DNA from: a virus
Direction: 5' to 3' (one strand)
IMG/VR virus record: IMGVR_UViG_3300023179_000046
Coordinates: 1 to 64,000 of that record
DNA: 64,000 nt
Under the pieces are notes generated by a model that had not been told where the DNA came from, searched no databases, and was given only the letters and a program-made list of their open reading frames with translations. This document shows positions 30,301 through 37,275 of this stretch, one piece after another (position 1 is the first letter of the stretch; every line of letters begins with the position of its first letter). A program made the position numbers and the translations under genes.

Positions 30301-31230
30301 CCTATATGCGGTCTGTAAAGAAATGGTTGCTTTCATAGCAGATTGTTGATCTGTCTCACCCAAAACCATACCCTGCGTAACTGTTTTAGTTAAACCTAAT
30401 AATTGATCTTGTGTGTATCCTGCTGCTGCTAGGGCAGCCGCGACGCCAGTAGTATTAGCAGCGGACTGCCCATACATATTGGCTAATTCAGCAGAAAGTT
30501 CTTGAACCTTACCCTTAATCTCATTAAGGGCGTCAGCCGAAGGTAAAGAGGCTGAGAATTTTTCTCCCGCCTCCCCACCAACACCATAGGCTCTTTGCAA
30601 GGCCTGCATGCCCTTATCGACTTCATAAAACATTTTAGCCAAAGCCGCGCCGGATGCTAAAATTGGAACAGTAAAACCAACCATCAACTGACGACCGGCC
30701 CACTGAGTATTCTTACCAAGATTAATCATATGGTTAGCGGCATCACGCATAGTTGTATTTAAAAGTTGTTGCTGGATGCGGGTAACTTGAAGTTGCTTCC
30801 CAAGTTGCTCAGTGTTAGTAATAACATGAGCAAAGCCACCCTTAGTGGTAGAAGGAATAACGTTAGATTGTAAAATTTGTGCCTGAGCCTGAGCAACACG
30901 ATTAAGAACAGGAATAACTTCCTGTCCCCGATTTTTATAGATTTGAAAATATTGCTCAGTAGATAAACGACCACGATTAATTTTGTCTGTTAAGTTTTGT
31001 GTAGCATTAGATAACTTAACAGTTTCAACATTAAGGCCTCTTACAGAACTTAAAGTGTCTAGAAAAGATGCTTCTGCGCTTTTTAAGTTAGTCTGAATAT
31101 CCTTAGAGTAGGCTGTGCCGAATCTTTGGTTCGACAAATTAGCCATCGAAGCGCGTAGTTGAGCCAACTCCTTATATACAGGAGCAAAATTGGCAGTACC
31201 TACGAGTTCAATATTGATTTTTTCAGACAA
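21358..31230 (-). CDS. tape measure protein with LytM peptidase and ADP-ribosyltransferase-like module
   Basis: 3290 residues; the usual 0.15 nm per residue predicts a tail near half a micrometre. Residues about 180-430 are the TP901-type tape measure domain (GAGLTKTV-type helices, MKEGGVPATEGANALKNS). A motif of the form GPGGxxDDxIPAxLSNGEYV plus YGxGF recurs four times (near residues 1100, 1800, 2920 and 3185) and seems to punctuate modules. Residues 1265-1385 carry YRAV, SMSLNP and QEHEFII, an R-S-E signature. Residues 1930-2030 are Gly/Met/Ala-rich and membrane-like. Residues 2975-3105 are an M23/LytM peptidase (RH, ND, YAHM, HLHF). TTG start 12 bases after GGAGG. Confidence 0.92.
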   Translation of the reverse strand: MSEKINIELVGTANFAPVYKELAQLRASMANLSNQRFGTAYSKDIQTNLKSAEASFLDTLSSVRGLNVETVKLSNATQNLTDKINRGRLSTEQYFQIYKNRGQEVIPVLNRVAQAQAQILQSNVIPSTTKGGFAHVITNTEQLGKQLQVTRIQQQLLNTTMRDAANHMINLGKNTQWAGRQLMVGFTVPILASGAALAKMFYEVDKGMQALQRAYGVGGEAGEKFSASLPSADALNEIKGKVQELSAELANMYGQSAANTTGVAAALAAAGYTQDQLLGLTKTVTQGMVLGETDQQSAMKATISLQTAYRLSTEQTAEAMNFFSAAQAATSTTMKDLIEAIPRVGPIIRNLGGSYKDTVAFIVAMKEGGVPATEGANALKNSMQRLVSPTKAASERLSQFGIDIKGLVKANEGNVVGMVQQLQVELGKLSGVQRSQAISELFGKYQAARITALLDNFNAKGTQSAKVMNMMTLSQKQLNDVAQQQTEILQQSSSGKFNRALESFKTALLPIGQVFLDLASKTLDTVTSIINVFQKLGPLKYIIGGLLGGAAIFGPVLMFAGLLTNLMGQMFKMQNTMRMFKQGFSAGGGFKDPFTSFTAGLKNLSNYFEEIDKAQLATEKLNNNVSRQMNQQQKIMSAFTRALQDYAAQVDRIAAINAGAGPKPPGPGGPAGGLLIPGGPRPSGGGSGGAPLIFTGRPADVADVIKEGLRPSQIYFNQEKAQSGRYALGDPKNGSGTVFSHMVPNEMTQQMFGSMAIVPGTWTRQGGMGDIINQRNQDQALPLIPPHMMTSKIISEVLDDLKIKPTEANIKAAAPELGVINASRFSGEQLATLRALKELEKADPEIGKKFAKIAAAGRSPEQVQAWFASSLGVDNWEKMRKEAIRDVAVMYNDAFKSTEQAIVASGGSGVTAKDLRAVTTAFAQSLSTAYTSVFSSLSASMQKDLSIASGQAGQKQADAVRQGMRNQTPGLIHTATVATSGIDLTVRAFAEFANTIKSTSQTLATQINQASNSVRQAAAAASVSPTNARPSSFVSTLWATGSAKAADDAARRAAQAESAAAASRAAAAQRDAAVARLWGGGKKFASGGHITGPGGPRDDVIPALLSNGEYVVNANAVGHYGKGFMESINAKKFASGGIAGIINRLSTGKLFPKSLMDIFKPAGSDRFNDDVIESYLKSDKSAYMGKDIDKFFESRRLGAKTNISTQDLLDALKNHSYKNTEEEKMLRDALEAHASLAVMGQGDKRPLASLDPAVIAKGRASIAELLDSMPGDTVRLYRAVRAGADQRQDAMGNYGFSSGALEDSAKYISMSLNPSVAANFARGDGYSNTTGRLIEMDVPKSAILGIQGANYSGARQEHEFIIDSAMLSKLGSRYINRSGLSANPRDHDPNTGWSTFMSMLAEPRGLQDAQPILRDIAMRHRFADRDIDDSRLMSGPVALDTNRSGISIDEAEFAKAYFEKKYGIPFSEIKKAKYEKWFDGKSDAKNFFMPGNDASALMSPSERYNLLKSDGTDIGVEGRLWQVLRGYYHNVGVFDNGRHGVVDSPGFMSKLYSEAMVTGLKNGGILKFGIGGGIGRFSRSIGSALYRAISAADGSRNELQQFAYLQGAGKVDEDNEIKARMRIRNLASGRQGSGFERSHIYGVDENGEKIPYVEGNTVLVRGELNQLLRQMYHLSKDNPELMKNFPLTNNVFKYRGQFSTYSEALEFKKFLMHLSENPTNLMIGNTPTLFDPQRRYEKESIAFMDRILEGGVDQYNSNMQLLSKMSDASRTTRHLNDARGWAKGVMGFANGSYISGAGGPKDDLIPALLSNGEYVINADAVGHYGKGFIDNINAKKFSHGGQVRGFVNGGSTVVEQLKEEVSLLEKKQKLLQATAQKMIEQGAEVSDNILEQIQANEENLQGMKEQLKTAKEKYKVDREAGKEQAKQRGLMSKGRGGFGGMGGMMGSVGMMASMGAMGASGIGSVASANMAEKAGGQTAVSGALGGAMSGLGIGAMFGPYGMAAGLIGGAIIGGIKGKQEEQERQMANAINSSIAASKKYIATMTGSQDVLNTVGLSFSKTKSIFSGMGGVTDKFRTAVDNLAQAFANGTDATKNLIESLKGGTPEQQKGNLKVQYDNILMAGGTLEKASQVVLALAKNASIPETIAKNMVKDFESNYKNTKPEDTASEAFKQYYAGAGEKVFNNLTSEGKPITVGNSAAQTALVKQISVEDWDKLKGIGVTQEKILELITNGDQSKIDEFLKQAIQKGSQSEATSGIVNGMFGQKGELERTIAYAKEDYDYAIQKATAAYNSQGNKLGIEEPQNSMSPTGRRPLSEFVNETAFSDATLKRFQFLKDFNVSDFTKSDNIAKITDAMGSNRTGADLVNNSDNNISNAAKIAGITTEDDINGVNDKWAAFMKEINGSLDNLKNYAPGIQKYVNAYDVANKTIVANLQNALLAGPEQFKGAVEASFAAAGNDPQGISLLVKGMTQGMSTEMQTVATSFEDSNARAKLFVQSLGAVQNAFSGAGIVFQTEAARVNFSKAYVEDSAFRTAVDNENAMFGKTQGIFNGKEDYSRGGRRGEAGQKADFGQVTSSNAIYAETSAGYSRSLKNEQAGIDSNNARLEQINEERDRLKEKDDKEVEGIQDTIKAKNKYMDTIRKEMNARQKLFDKKDQERQQDLTLEGLMLNINKARNDGDLLGAALAQSAYNAELDKQAELKKKQAADEKDQAKLDSTQEEITKLNERVDTINKLAGIRDKAFEAESKTLTKSNAAAQKRMGVLQTQLENAATNAQKTSTAVQTAQTKYLEALMTGNTDKIDTAAKALEEAVKKLPPKAEAVATAQIKAVQKTWADYTADPANTIFINSNGTITDMKFPDISVTIDSDGKLIWNLKPGADRPKPTPAPNGGGRTLPFAEGGYISGPGTGTSDDIPARLSNGEYVIKADSVKSYGRGMLDAINKNRFASGGFVGGPANDVPSSNNWSPPVRATTVTNGRYYNRGGRHAEGWWGASNGGVNDIHAPLGEDFRSLVSGTVSRVGRAPGDPFYLPGWVEVNSLGGTIRYAHMNPDVVTGRKVRAGESLGRGGVQKTPVKGRTMTSPHLHFAWKNIPDLIQRESGGRVPWIGNNGKPLSIFGGKAAGTPSSGGASVGTAASIPTLKQVYDDDWDGFDYSNMKVTGGNLNAAFRFADGGLVSGPGGGSDDRVKARLSNGEYVMRAGAVKKYGSAFFDQLNSNVGFADRSDLKRSEEMLNRQNAKLRDANISNTSNVEYNINVNVAGSNASADEIADKVLRTIKRRDSAMGTNRRLG

Positions 31231-31231
31231 C

Positions 31232-31561
31232 TTATTCGTTTACCTCCATGAAGCCCAAGCCAAATCCGATACCGAAACCAGCCTGTGCCGCAGCCGTACC
31301 GCTAAGAGTTTTAATGTCTTGTTTGTTTTCTTCTGCTTTTGCAGTTTCTTCATCAAGATCAATCCCTTGCAGCATAGCCATAAATTTTTTATCTCTAGCG
31401 TCTTTATCCCTAATAGCATTAACAGTAATTAGTAACTCGTCAAAAGAAAGACTTTCTTCTAACTCGTCATAATTCTTCCAATGACCTAACAAAAACACTT
31501 CACCCTCTAAAGCAACGAGGTCTAATTTATCCCAACTAGACCCGTTGCCCCGAGATTTGGG
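31232..31561 (-). CDS. tail assembly chaperone, frameshift extension (gpT-like)
   Basis: The frame is open from 31561 to 31232 with no ATG at its head, only a GTG at 31498. Its coding quality (SSWDKLDLVALEGEVFLLGH, then many acidic helices) begins upstream of that GTG. It sits -1 relative to the chaperone gene 31522-31860, just before the tape measure: the classic gpG/gpGT arrangement in which a minority of ribosomes slip to make a longer chaperone that binds the tape measure. The stop (TAA at 31232) is adjacent to the tape measure TTG start. Confidence 0.72.
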   Translation of the reverse strand, partial: PKSRGNGSSWDKLDLVALEGEVFLLGHWKNYDELEESLSFDELLITVNAIRDKDARDKKFMAMLQGIDLDEETAKAEENKQDIKTLSGTAAAQAGFGIGFGLGFMEVNE

Positions 31562-31860
31562 TCATCGCCCATTTTCAACCCGCCAGCAATTTCAAGAATC
31601 TTCATCAAAGTAGGAACCTCAATGACATCTTCAAACTTTTCTCTATCCTCAGCCAACTCAGGTGAAAACTGATTCATACACACCATCCCGGCCTCAATAA
31701 AAACATCTAGCGCATCTTCTTCGGTCTTAACATCTTCGCTATCTAACTTTGCAATAACCTTAGTAAATTTCTTTAGATTTTTAATTGTTAACGGGCGAAC
31801 ATCAATTTCTTCCCCATTAGATAACTTAACTTCTACAATTTCGTAGACATAATCTGCCAT
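31522..31860 (-). CDS. tail assembly chaperone (gpG-like)
   Basis: 112 residues starting at ATG 31860, where GGAGGCAGTA lies just upstream (the first in-frame ATG at 31872 is less likely). A beta N-terminus (VYEIVEVKLSNGEEIDVRPL) is followed by acidic helices, the usual shape of the short tail chaperone encoded between the major tail protein and the tape measure. Ribosomes shifting -1 in the last 12 codons (31525-31561) would produce the longer form. No textbook XXXYYYZ heptamer is present; the GGGG and GGGTCTA stretches are the candidates. Confidence 0.72.
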   Translation of the reverse strand: MADYVYEIVEVKLSNGEEIDVRPLTIKNLKKFTKVIAKLDSEDVKTEEDALDVFIEAGMVCMNQFSPELAEDREKFEDVIEVPTLMKILEIAGGLKMGDDPNLGATGLVGIN

Positions 31861-31914
31861 TACTGCCTCCATCGACTTTAAATGATTATATCAATAATAG
31901 TCACTCAAATACAA

Positions 31915-31938
31915 ATACCCCCGTAAAAACGAGGGTAT
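31915..31938 (-). terminator. hairpin downstream of major tail protein gene
   Basis: Stem ATACCC / GGGTAT with further inner pairs around a TAAAAA loop, 20 bases after the major tail protein stop. Followed by AT-rich sequence. It may partially terminate so that the tail tube gene is transcribed more than the genes downstream. Confidence 0.5.
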
Positions 31939-31958
31939 CTGTACTGTAGCGTTAAATA

Positions 31959-32840
31959 CTATGAGTTACCGTAGATACGATCAACGATAAATCCGTATTC
32001 TGAACCGGCTGCGTAAACAGTACCACCAGATGCACGGTCAACGTCTGGAAGTAGACGGAACGAAACTGGGAACACTGTAGCAGAGTCACGCTTCAAAGAG
32101 TGTGCTGTGGATTCTGTCTGAACAGCACGACGGGCGTAATAGATTCTCTCTTTACGAGCGATAGCAGAAGCATCACCGTAAGCACTTACCGTACCAACCG
32201 AACCCGAAGTATTAGCAACAGGATATGTGGCGTTAGCCAAACCAGTCTGACCGGCAGCCTGACCAATAAACACTAATGATCTTTCGACCGGAGCAGCACC
32301 AAGGGCACCAACGTTCATGTTCAACTGAGTTGCTGCAACTGCACTGGCGGTGGGACTTGTACCGTAAGCAACAAGGTTAGCGTCTGAAAGAGGCGCACCT
32401 GCTGCAGTATCAGACAATGCTGATACGAATGCAGAACCATCAGCGTTAGGAACCTGTTCTTGCTGACCCCAAACAATGTTGATGTTTTCAAAAGTTCCTT
32501 CATCAAGTTCGGTCTTAATCATAATCTTAAGACTTTGCTGGAATAAACGGGCAGCGTCAAGAAGTTGGTCAACAACAACATCGCTGTAACCGGGTTCATA
32601 AGACAATTCAACACCATTGCTAGTAAAACCAAACTCTCTCCAATATGAACTAGCAGTAGTTAGAAGGTAGTTAGTTACAGAGTTCTTGACAGTGGAACCA
32701 GTTAATTCAGAGTTAGTACCCTGAGCAACAGACCAAGGGAATACTGCCGACATTGTGGGGTTGGGGCGGTTAGCACCTGCACCGTATGAAACGAATACGC
32801 GGGCCGCACCAACGAGAATATTTTTTGCACTTAAAGCCAT
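31959..32840 (-). CDS. major tail protein (tail tube)
   Basis: 293 residues. Position (between connectors and tail chaperones), size and a beta-rich sequence with A/S/T/G richness all fit the tail tube subunit. Starts at ATG 32840 after AAAGGTAGGTGAAAAAA; the in-frame GTG at 32849 lies inside that leader. The same AGGTGAAAAAA leader precedes the major capsid gene, so both abundant structural genes share a strong translation signal. No inserted Ig-like domain is obvious. Confidence 0.75.
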   Translation of the reverse strand: MALSAKNILVGAARVFVSYGAGANRPNPTMSAVFPWSVAQGTNSELTGSTVKNSVTNYLLTTASSYWREFGFTSNGVELSYEPGYSDVVVDQLLDAARLFQQSLKIMIKTELDEGTFENINIVWGQQEQVPNADGSAFVSALSDTAAGAPLSDANLVAYGTSPTASAVAATQLNMNVGALGAAPVERSLVFIGQAAGQTGLANATYPVANTSGSVGTVSAYGDASAIARKERIYYARRAVQTESTAHSLKRDSATVFPVSFRLLPDVDRASGGTVYAAGSEYGFIVDRIYGNS

Positions 32841-32925
32841 TTTTTTCACCTACCTTTTTCCAAAGGGGATATGTATTGTAGCACTTCCTCATATATATAA
32901 TAACATATTTATTTATGGGGGGCGG

Positions 32926-33435
32926 TTATTGAAACTTCCCGCCGCTATCTAATTTTCTAGTATATGCGTAAACAATGTCAATGTTGCCCACCATTAAGCC
33001 ACCTTCGCTTTTGAAGGGCGTGGGTGCTTCTACTCTTTCAATTGATGTATATTTAAAATTAAAAGTATTTGATATGGTGACGCTTTGAAAAATTTCATTT
33101 GCCGAATCATCATAGCGCCTAAAAGTATCTACTAGAAAGTTTAAGATTGTATTTATTTTGTCATAGTCATTAGATACAATCATTAATTGAATAGATTCTG
33201 TAGTCAGCCACCATTGGGCGGGAATTGGAAATGTTTCATAGGCATAGACAATATAGGTAGCGCCGGGAAGTAAATTGTTAAACTCGGGCATTTGTTGGGT
33301 TGGAATAATTGGAACTAAAGGTTCTGAAAAATTATCTGCATAGTAGTCAGATTCATTTAAGATGTTTGCAGCCTTAAGTTGATTCCATATGTAAGATTTT
33401 AATTCATGAACTGCTAGTAGCGAATAATCTGTCAT
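32926..33435 (-). CDS. tail terminator / tail completion protein
   Basis: 169 residues with an alpha N-terminus, a central strand region (ATYIVYAYETFPIPAQWW) and a C-terminal strand (GNIDIVYAYTRKLD), matching the general look of siphovirus tail terminators that cap the tube. It lies just upstream of the major tail protein and overlaps the previous gene (ATGA). The assignment is positional. Confidence 0.55.
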   Translation of the reverse strand: MTDYSLLAVHELKSYIWNQLKAANILNESDYYADNFSEPLVPIIPTQQMPEFNNLLPGATYIVYAYETFPIPAQWWLTTESIQLMIVSNDYDKINTILNFLVDTFRRYDDSANEIFQSVTISNTFNFKYTSIERVEAPTPFKSEGGLMVGNIDIVYAYTRKLDSGGKFQ

Positions 33436-34169
33436 AGCGTGTCCAAGTCTCTTGAATATGAATTATTAACTTGCTTTATAACTTCGTAAATATCATTTTT
33501 GTTAGAATTGCCAACGTTAATTCTTTTAGCCACAGCATTACCTATTTCTCTTATGAGTCTAGAGTTTTCAATGATAGCCGGTGCTTTTGTTGCATACCAA
33601 TAGTTGCTGTAATTTCTCAAAGCATGGGTTGTCTGCTTGCCGCCGGGATTGCTAGAATAAACTACCTTACCCTTAGGTACAAAGATTAACTTGACTCCCG
33701 CCGTCCTTTGACGCAGAAAAACAATAGTCCTTCTAGTCACAAAAGAGGTAGGGGTGTTATTTTCCATGACCGACATTTTGTTTCTAAAAACACTTCTTCT
33801 AGTAACAACTTTCCCAGTGGGACCGGGAACTAAAAGTGCGGGATGAATGGGAACAGGCTTAGTAGACTTTAATGGAACAAACTCAATAACTAGATTCCCG
33901 TACTGGACTTTGCTTCTCTTTATAAGAAAGAGTTTTCTGCCATTTCTACCTATCTCATTCCACTCGTAAAGGTGGTGATACCTGCCGGGATCTTGAATAG
34001 ATTCTCTAGCCAAATCCGAAAGAAACCTTTTCGCGGTAATAGTAAAAATAGACTTAGATATCTCAGTCATAGACTTAGGGCTAATAATAACTTCTGCCTG
34101 CTTTATTTTATCTTCTATAACTTTAGCAGCGACATTTATAGTGGCGGGGTTAACATTAACTGATATCAT
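33432..34169 (-). CDS. head-tail joining protein (HK97 gp10-like position)
   Basis: About 245 residues, basic, with an N-terminal helical region (VAAKVIEDKIKQAEVIIS) and a long helix near the C-terminus, as in minor neck proteins that link connector and tail. The frame is open up to 34241; ATG 34169 gives the shortest overlap with the gene before it, but none of the three possible ATGs has a good ribosome-binding site, so the start is uncertain. Confidence 0.5.
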   Translation of the reverse strand: MISVNVNPATINVAAKVIEDKIKQAEVIISPKSMTEISKSIFTITAKRFLSDLARESIQDPGRYHHLYEWNEIGRNGRKLFLIKRSKVQYGNLVIEFVPLKSTKPVPIHPALLVPGPTGKVVTRRSVFRNKMSVMENNTPTSFVTRRTIVFLRQRTAGVKLIFVPKGKVVYSSNPGGKQTTHALRNYSNYWYATKAPAIIENSRLIREIGNAVAKRINVGNSNKNDIYEVIKQVNNSYSRDLDTL

Positions 34170-34599
34170 TTTTTTGTACCGGCACTCTTTCAAGAGTAAC
34201 TTCATAGTGACTAATTCTGCCCAACGGATCAATGTCTGCATAGCAAGAGGTCACGTTAAAAATCATATCAGGCTGACCAATCCTGTCTAATTCTTTATAT
34301 ATAACTTCACCGTCGCTAGTTCTAATAGAAGAAACACGGCTTCTCCTACTTAAAGGAAACATACATTTCATTTTAAGTTGAAAGTTATCAGAAAAACTAT
34401 GAGTATCTTTATTAGTGCCAAAAGACTCATTGTTGGAATGACTTAAAGCGTTACCGCTACTCATAGGTTCTACTTTGCAAGCAAGGGAAGAACTGTAGAC
34501 CCATTCTCTTTGAATATTCCCGCTTTTATTTTGAGTGGCCTGCTGAATATAAACATCGGCAGACATATTCATAATACTACCAACTAAAGAATTTATCAT
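34156..34599 (-). CDS. head closure / stopper-like protein
   Basis: 147 residues. A helical start, then a beta core (REWVYSSSLACKVEPMSSG and ending in HYEVTLERVPVQ) resembling head-completion stoppers of siphoviruses. The ATG at 34599 overlaps the connector stop (ATGA). Called from neighbourhood and fold impression only. Confidence 0.5.
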   Translation of the reverse strand: MINSLVGSIMNMSADVYIQQATQNKSGNIQREWVYSSSLACKVEPMSSGNALSHSNNESFGTNKDTHSFSDNFQLKMKCMFPLSRRSRVSSIRTSDGEVIYKELDRIGQPDMIFNVTSCYADIDPLGRISHYEVTLERVPVQKNDIS

Positions 34600-35540
34600 A
34601 TAATAACAATCCCAACGTTCCTGTAACCGTCAAGAATATTATCTACAACTAGGTTTCCCGTCCCATTAAAAGCCCCTGAGTGCATAGTAAAATCAATCTC
34701 GCTCAAAGATACCTGCTTCAAATACTTGTTCCTCCAAGCGGCGTCATTTGAAAGCAAATCTCCCACTAAAAGAATAGAGCATAACTTAATGTCTTGGGGG
34801 ACATAACTCCAACCTATCTCACCAAAAAACTTATACCTAGAATGATCCCTGAATTTTCCGTAATACAAAATAGTTGGATCAACCATATTGTCGTATCTAA
34901 TATCAGAGTCAGTATTAATAATTCTAATTGTTTTACCAGTTTGAGTTATTTCTAAACCATAGCCAAAATTATTATACGCAGGACTAGCAGTATTATCAAT
35001 CATCAAAACGTTATTTTCATACATCTTGTCAATAGACAACATTCTTTCCGTTAACCATACCGCGTCAGAACCAACACCAAAAACTTCCTGACTACCATAC
35101 TTTTTATTAAAAGTTTGACCCGAATATCCATCAATAAGAGTTCTGGCTAGGCTTTCTGCCCGAAGAATCTTATTGGGAGAGCGATAATTTAAATCCTGAG
35201 GATTAGTTCCAAAATCATAATAATCAACGATATCAGAAACAGTAGCATAAGGGGTTAAAACACTCACAAAGTTAGTGGTTGAAGTGGCTACACCATCAAC
35301 AGAATATAGCCACTCAACCCGCAAAATTCTTTTAATGTCTGTAACAGTAGGACTTAAATAAAATGCATAAACTCCAAGCGGAGGCTCATTGATTGCATTC
35401 CCTGTCGAAACTAAGACATTGATGGCATCATCAGCATTATAAATGTTTACAACAACATTACCATCGGCATTTATCAACTTACCATTTTTATAAATAGCAA
35501 CCTGAATGCGAGACGACTCACCTTTCAGAATTTCTTGCAA
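34596..35540 (-). CDS. head-tail connector with N-terminal Ig-like domain
   Basis: 314 residues. Residues 1-100 look like an Ig/BppU-type beta domain (IQVAIYKNGKLINADGNVVV), similar to that of the protein at 12188-12547. Residues 105-145 form the helical region typical of gp6-like adaptors (TVSDIVDYYDFG, ILRAESLARTLIDGYSG). The C-terminal part resembles the DLLSNDAAWRNKYLKQV helix of neck adaptors. TTG start at 35540 with a strong AGGAGG seven bases upstream. Confidence 0.6.
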   Translation of the reverse strand: MQEILKGESSRIQVAIYKNGKLINADGNVVVNIYNADDAINVLVSTGNAINEPPLGVYAFYLSPTVTDIKRILRVEWLYSVDGVATSTTNFVSVLTPYATVSDIVDYYDFGTNPQDLNYRSPNKILRAESLARTLIDGYSGQTFNKKYGSQEVFGVGSDAVWLTERMLSIDKMYENNVLMIDNTASPAYNNFGYGLEITQTGKTIRIINTDSDIRYDNMVDPTILYYGKFRDHSRYKFFGEIGWSYVPQDIKLCSILLVGDLLSNDAAWRNKYLKQVSLSEIDFTMHSGAFNGTGNLVVDNILDGYRNVGIVII

Positions 35541-35556
35541 CTAAATTCCTCCTAGA

Positions 35557-35940
35557 TTAAGAGTAGTATTCCTGAATCTCTCTCGGAGTAGCAGGACGAA
35601 AACCCTCATTGCTCATGAATAGTTCATCAGCAAAATATTTTGGAACAGCCATGAAAGGATGTTCGCGCGTGAAGGTAACTCCACCTACCTGAAAAGAATG
35701 ATTCTCACGATCCATCTTAACCAAAATATTTTCTTCTGCGTTCAAGTTTAAAGTAGGGCGAACGGGAAGATCGGGCTTAACTTTTTCAACATTAGCAAAT
35801 CTTTCATAATCCTCATAAGTAACGCCTTCCTCTTGAAGAAGAAGAATGAGATCATTCTTAGTTACCTTCTGTGGCATATCAATTGCAAAGTTCTCTGCAA
35901 TTGCCTTAAGATCAGTCAATTTTAAATCTTTAAAAGACAT
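35557..35940 (-). CDS. SAP/Rho-N-like domain protein downstream of capsid
   Basis: 127 residues from ATG 35940 (AGAGGAAATACACA upstream; the longer frame to 35967 is unlikely). Residues 8-42 (LKAIAENFAIDMPQKVTKND) form a two-helix SAP/HeH/Rho-N-type motif often seen in phage proteins encoded beside the capsid gene. The rest is a small beta region (FQVGGVTFTREHPF) ending in a tail-like segment. Possibly a head decoration or head-tail adaptor component. Confidence 0.55.
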   Translation of the reverse strand: MSFKDLKLTDLKAIAENFAIDMPQKVTKNDLILLLQEEGVTYEDYERFANVEKVKPDLPVRPTLNLNAEENILVKMDRENHSFQVGGVTFTREHPFMAVPKYFADELFMSNEGFRPATPREIQEYYS

Positions 35941-35986
35941 TGTGTATTTCCTCTCTATTAATAACATTATAGCAAAAATAAAACAA

Positions 35987-36004
35987 GGACGGCAAGAGCC
36001 GTCC
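35987..36004 (-). terminator. terminator after major capsid gene
   Basis: Perfect 7-bp stem GGACGGC / GCCGTCC with an AAGA loop, extended by three more pairs after one mismatch, followed on the minus strand by TTTATTTTTGC. It lies 32 bases after the capsid stop: an intrinsic (probably partial) terminator raising capsid mRNA over downstream genes. Confidence 0.75.
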
Positions 36005-36035
36005 CTGTCTTATTGATAGAAACTATCAGGTATTC

Positions 36036-37214
36036 TTAGAATGTTACAGCAAAAGAGCCACCAGTTGTACCAGAAGCGTGAGATGCAGCAAACGAAGAAC
36101 CAAGAGAAGTACCACCGACAGCAATGTTACGCACGATAACGTGTGCATCATAGTTTTCGATAGCAGTACCGACACGAATGAATAGGGTGTATTCAATAGT
36201 GTCCTTCTTTGGGTGGAATTGACGATAAACAACTACGTCGCGCTTCACACCAACAATAAGATTTTGTGGGAAGGTCAGGTGAATGTCACCATAAAGAGTT
36301 CCCGTTGTATTGTTAGCAATGTTAGGAGTTCCATTAAGAGTCAAGTCCTCGCGCATAAGCGGAACGTTAACCACCGGAATACCAAAAGCAAACGGAGTTG
36401 TGACACCGGGACCACCATCGTTAGCGGCCTGCTGACCACGGATGATACCAGAAGTAACATCGAATGGAAGGAAGTTACCAGTAGTGTTAGTCAAATTGTA
36501 AAGGTAATCCTGTGCCAAGTTTGAACCAACGAAGAAGCGAAGTTGATTCCGGCGCTGCTTGTACTTACGAGGCATTTGCTTGATGGCAGCATTAAAGATC
36601 GGGAGGCCCAGTCCAGCGCCATTAGCATCTACAACGTGAGTTTTTTCAATCGCCAGTGCCCTAAAGCCCTTGAATGCACTATAAAGATCAGTACCAGTAC
36701 CATTACCATTGATTAGAACATCTTCCACGTCGTTACCGGCCTGAGTAGCCATAAGGCGTGCAATGTGATCTTCTAGGTCTGGACCCTCAATGTTATCTTC
36801 CAATGCTTCTGCTGAAAGTTCCCAGTCTAAACGCAATTTGCGAGTAGTCAAAGAAATCTTAGAGAAGGTAGCATTAGCAGCGGTATATGCACCAGAGCCA
36901 GTGTTGGAAACCCAGTTAACGGGCTGATCCTCAGTGGCAACGGTCATGATTCTCTGACCAACTGAAACACGATCAATTTCAGTGGTGTTTGAACGCATAC
37001 GGATGGTGCGACAAGCCTTAGCAAGAATGGTGGCATCCCACATATAGTCTAGGAAACGATTAGCCTGATCTGGATAGAGAAGGCCGTTACCTGAAAACTG
37101 GTTTGGTGCGCTAGCGCCAGTACTGTCACCAGAAGTGGCACTCTGACCTCTACCAAGACCACCAGCGTCAAGGTTACTTGTGTCAATTACTTTTTGTAAA
37201 AGTTCGTTACTCAT
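36036..37214 (-). CDS. major capsid protein (HK97 fold)
   Basis: 392 residues directly after the prohead protease and flanked by a terminator. The sequence has the features of HK97-type capsids: flexible N-terminal 35 residues, an E-loop/strand region (RIMTVATEDQPVNWVSNTG), long helix (ALEDNIEGPDLEDHIARLM) and G-N-G-T-G-T turn near residue 165. The Gly/Ser-rich C-terminus could be surface exposed. ATG at 37214 with leader GGCAGGTGAAAAAAT; AGG also lies in the loop of a small ACCTG/CAGGT hairpin. Confidence 0.85.
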   Translation of the reverse strand: MSNELLQKVIDTSNLDAGGLGRGQSATSGDSTGASAPNQFSGNGLLYPDQANRFLDYMWDATILAKACRTIRMRSNTTEIDRVSVGQRIMTVATEDQPVNWVSNTGSGAYTAANATFSKISLTTRKLRLDWELSAEALEDNIEGPDLEDHIARLMATQAGNDVEDVLINGNGTGTDLYSAFKGFRALAIEKTHVVDANGAGLGLPIFNAAIKQMPRKYKQRRNQLRFFVGSNLAQDYLYNLTNTTGNFLPFDVTSGIIRGQQAANDGGPGVTTPFAFGIPVVNVPLMREDLTLNGTPNIANNTTGTLYGDIHLTFPQNLIVGVKRDVVVYRQFHPKKDTIEYTLFIRVGTAIENYDAHVIVRNIAVGGTSLGSSFAASHASGTTGGSFAVTF

Positions 37215-37275
37215 ATTTTTTCACCTGCCTTTCAGGTTAAATTTTTGTTTATTAAGTTATATTATAACAAATAGA

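Noticed and set aside
21805-30349. Many plus-strand open frames opposite the tape measure gene
   Set aside because: No ribosome-binding sites, no known protein features, and they mirror the codon pattern of the real minus-strand gene.
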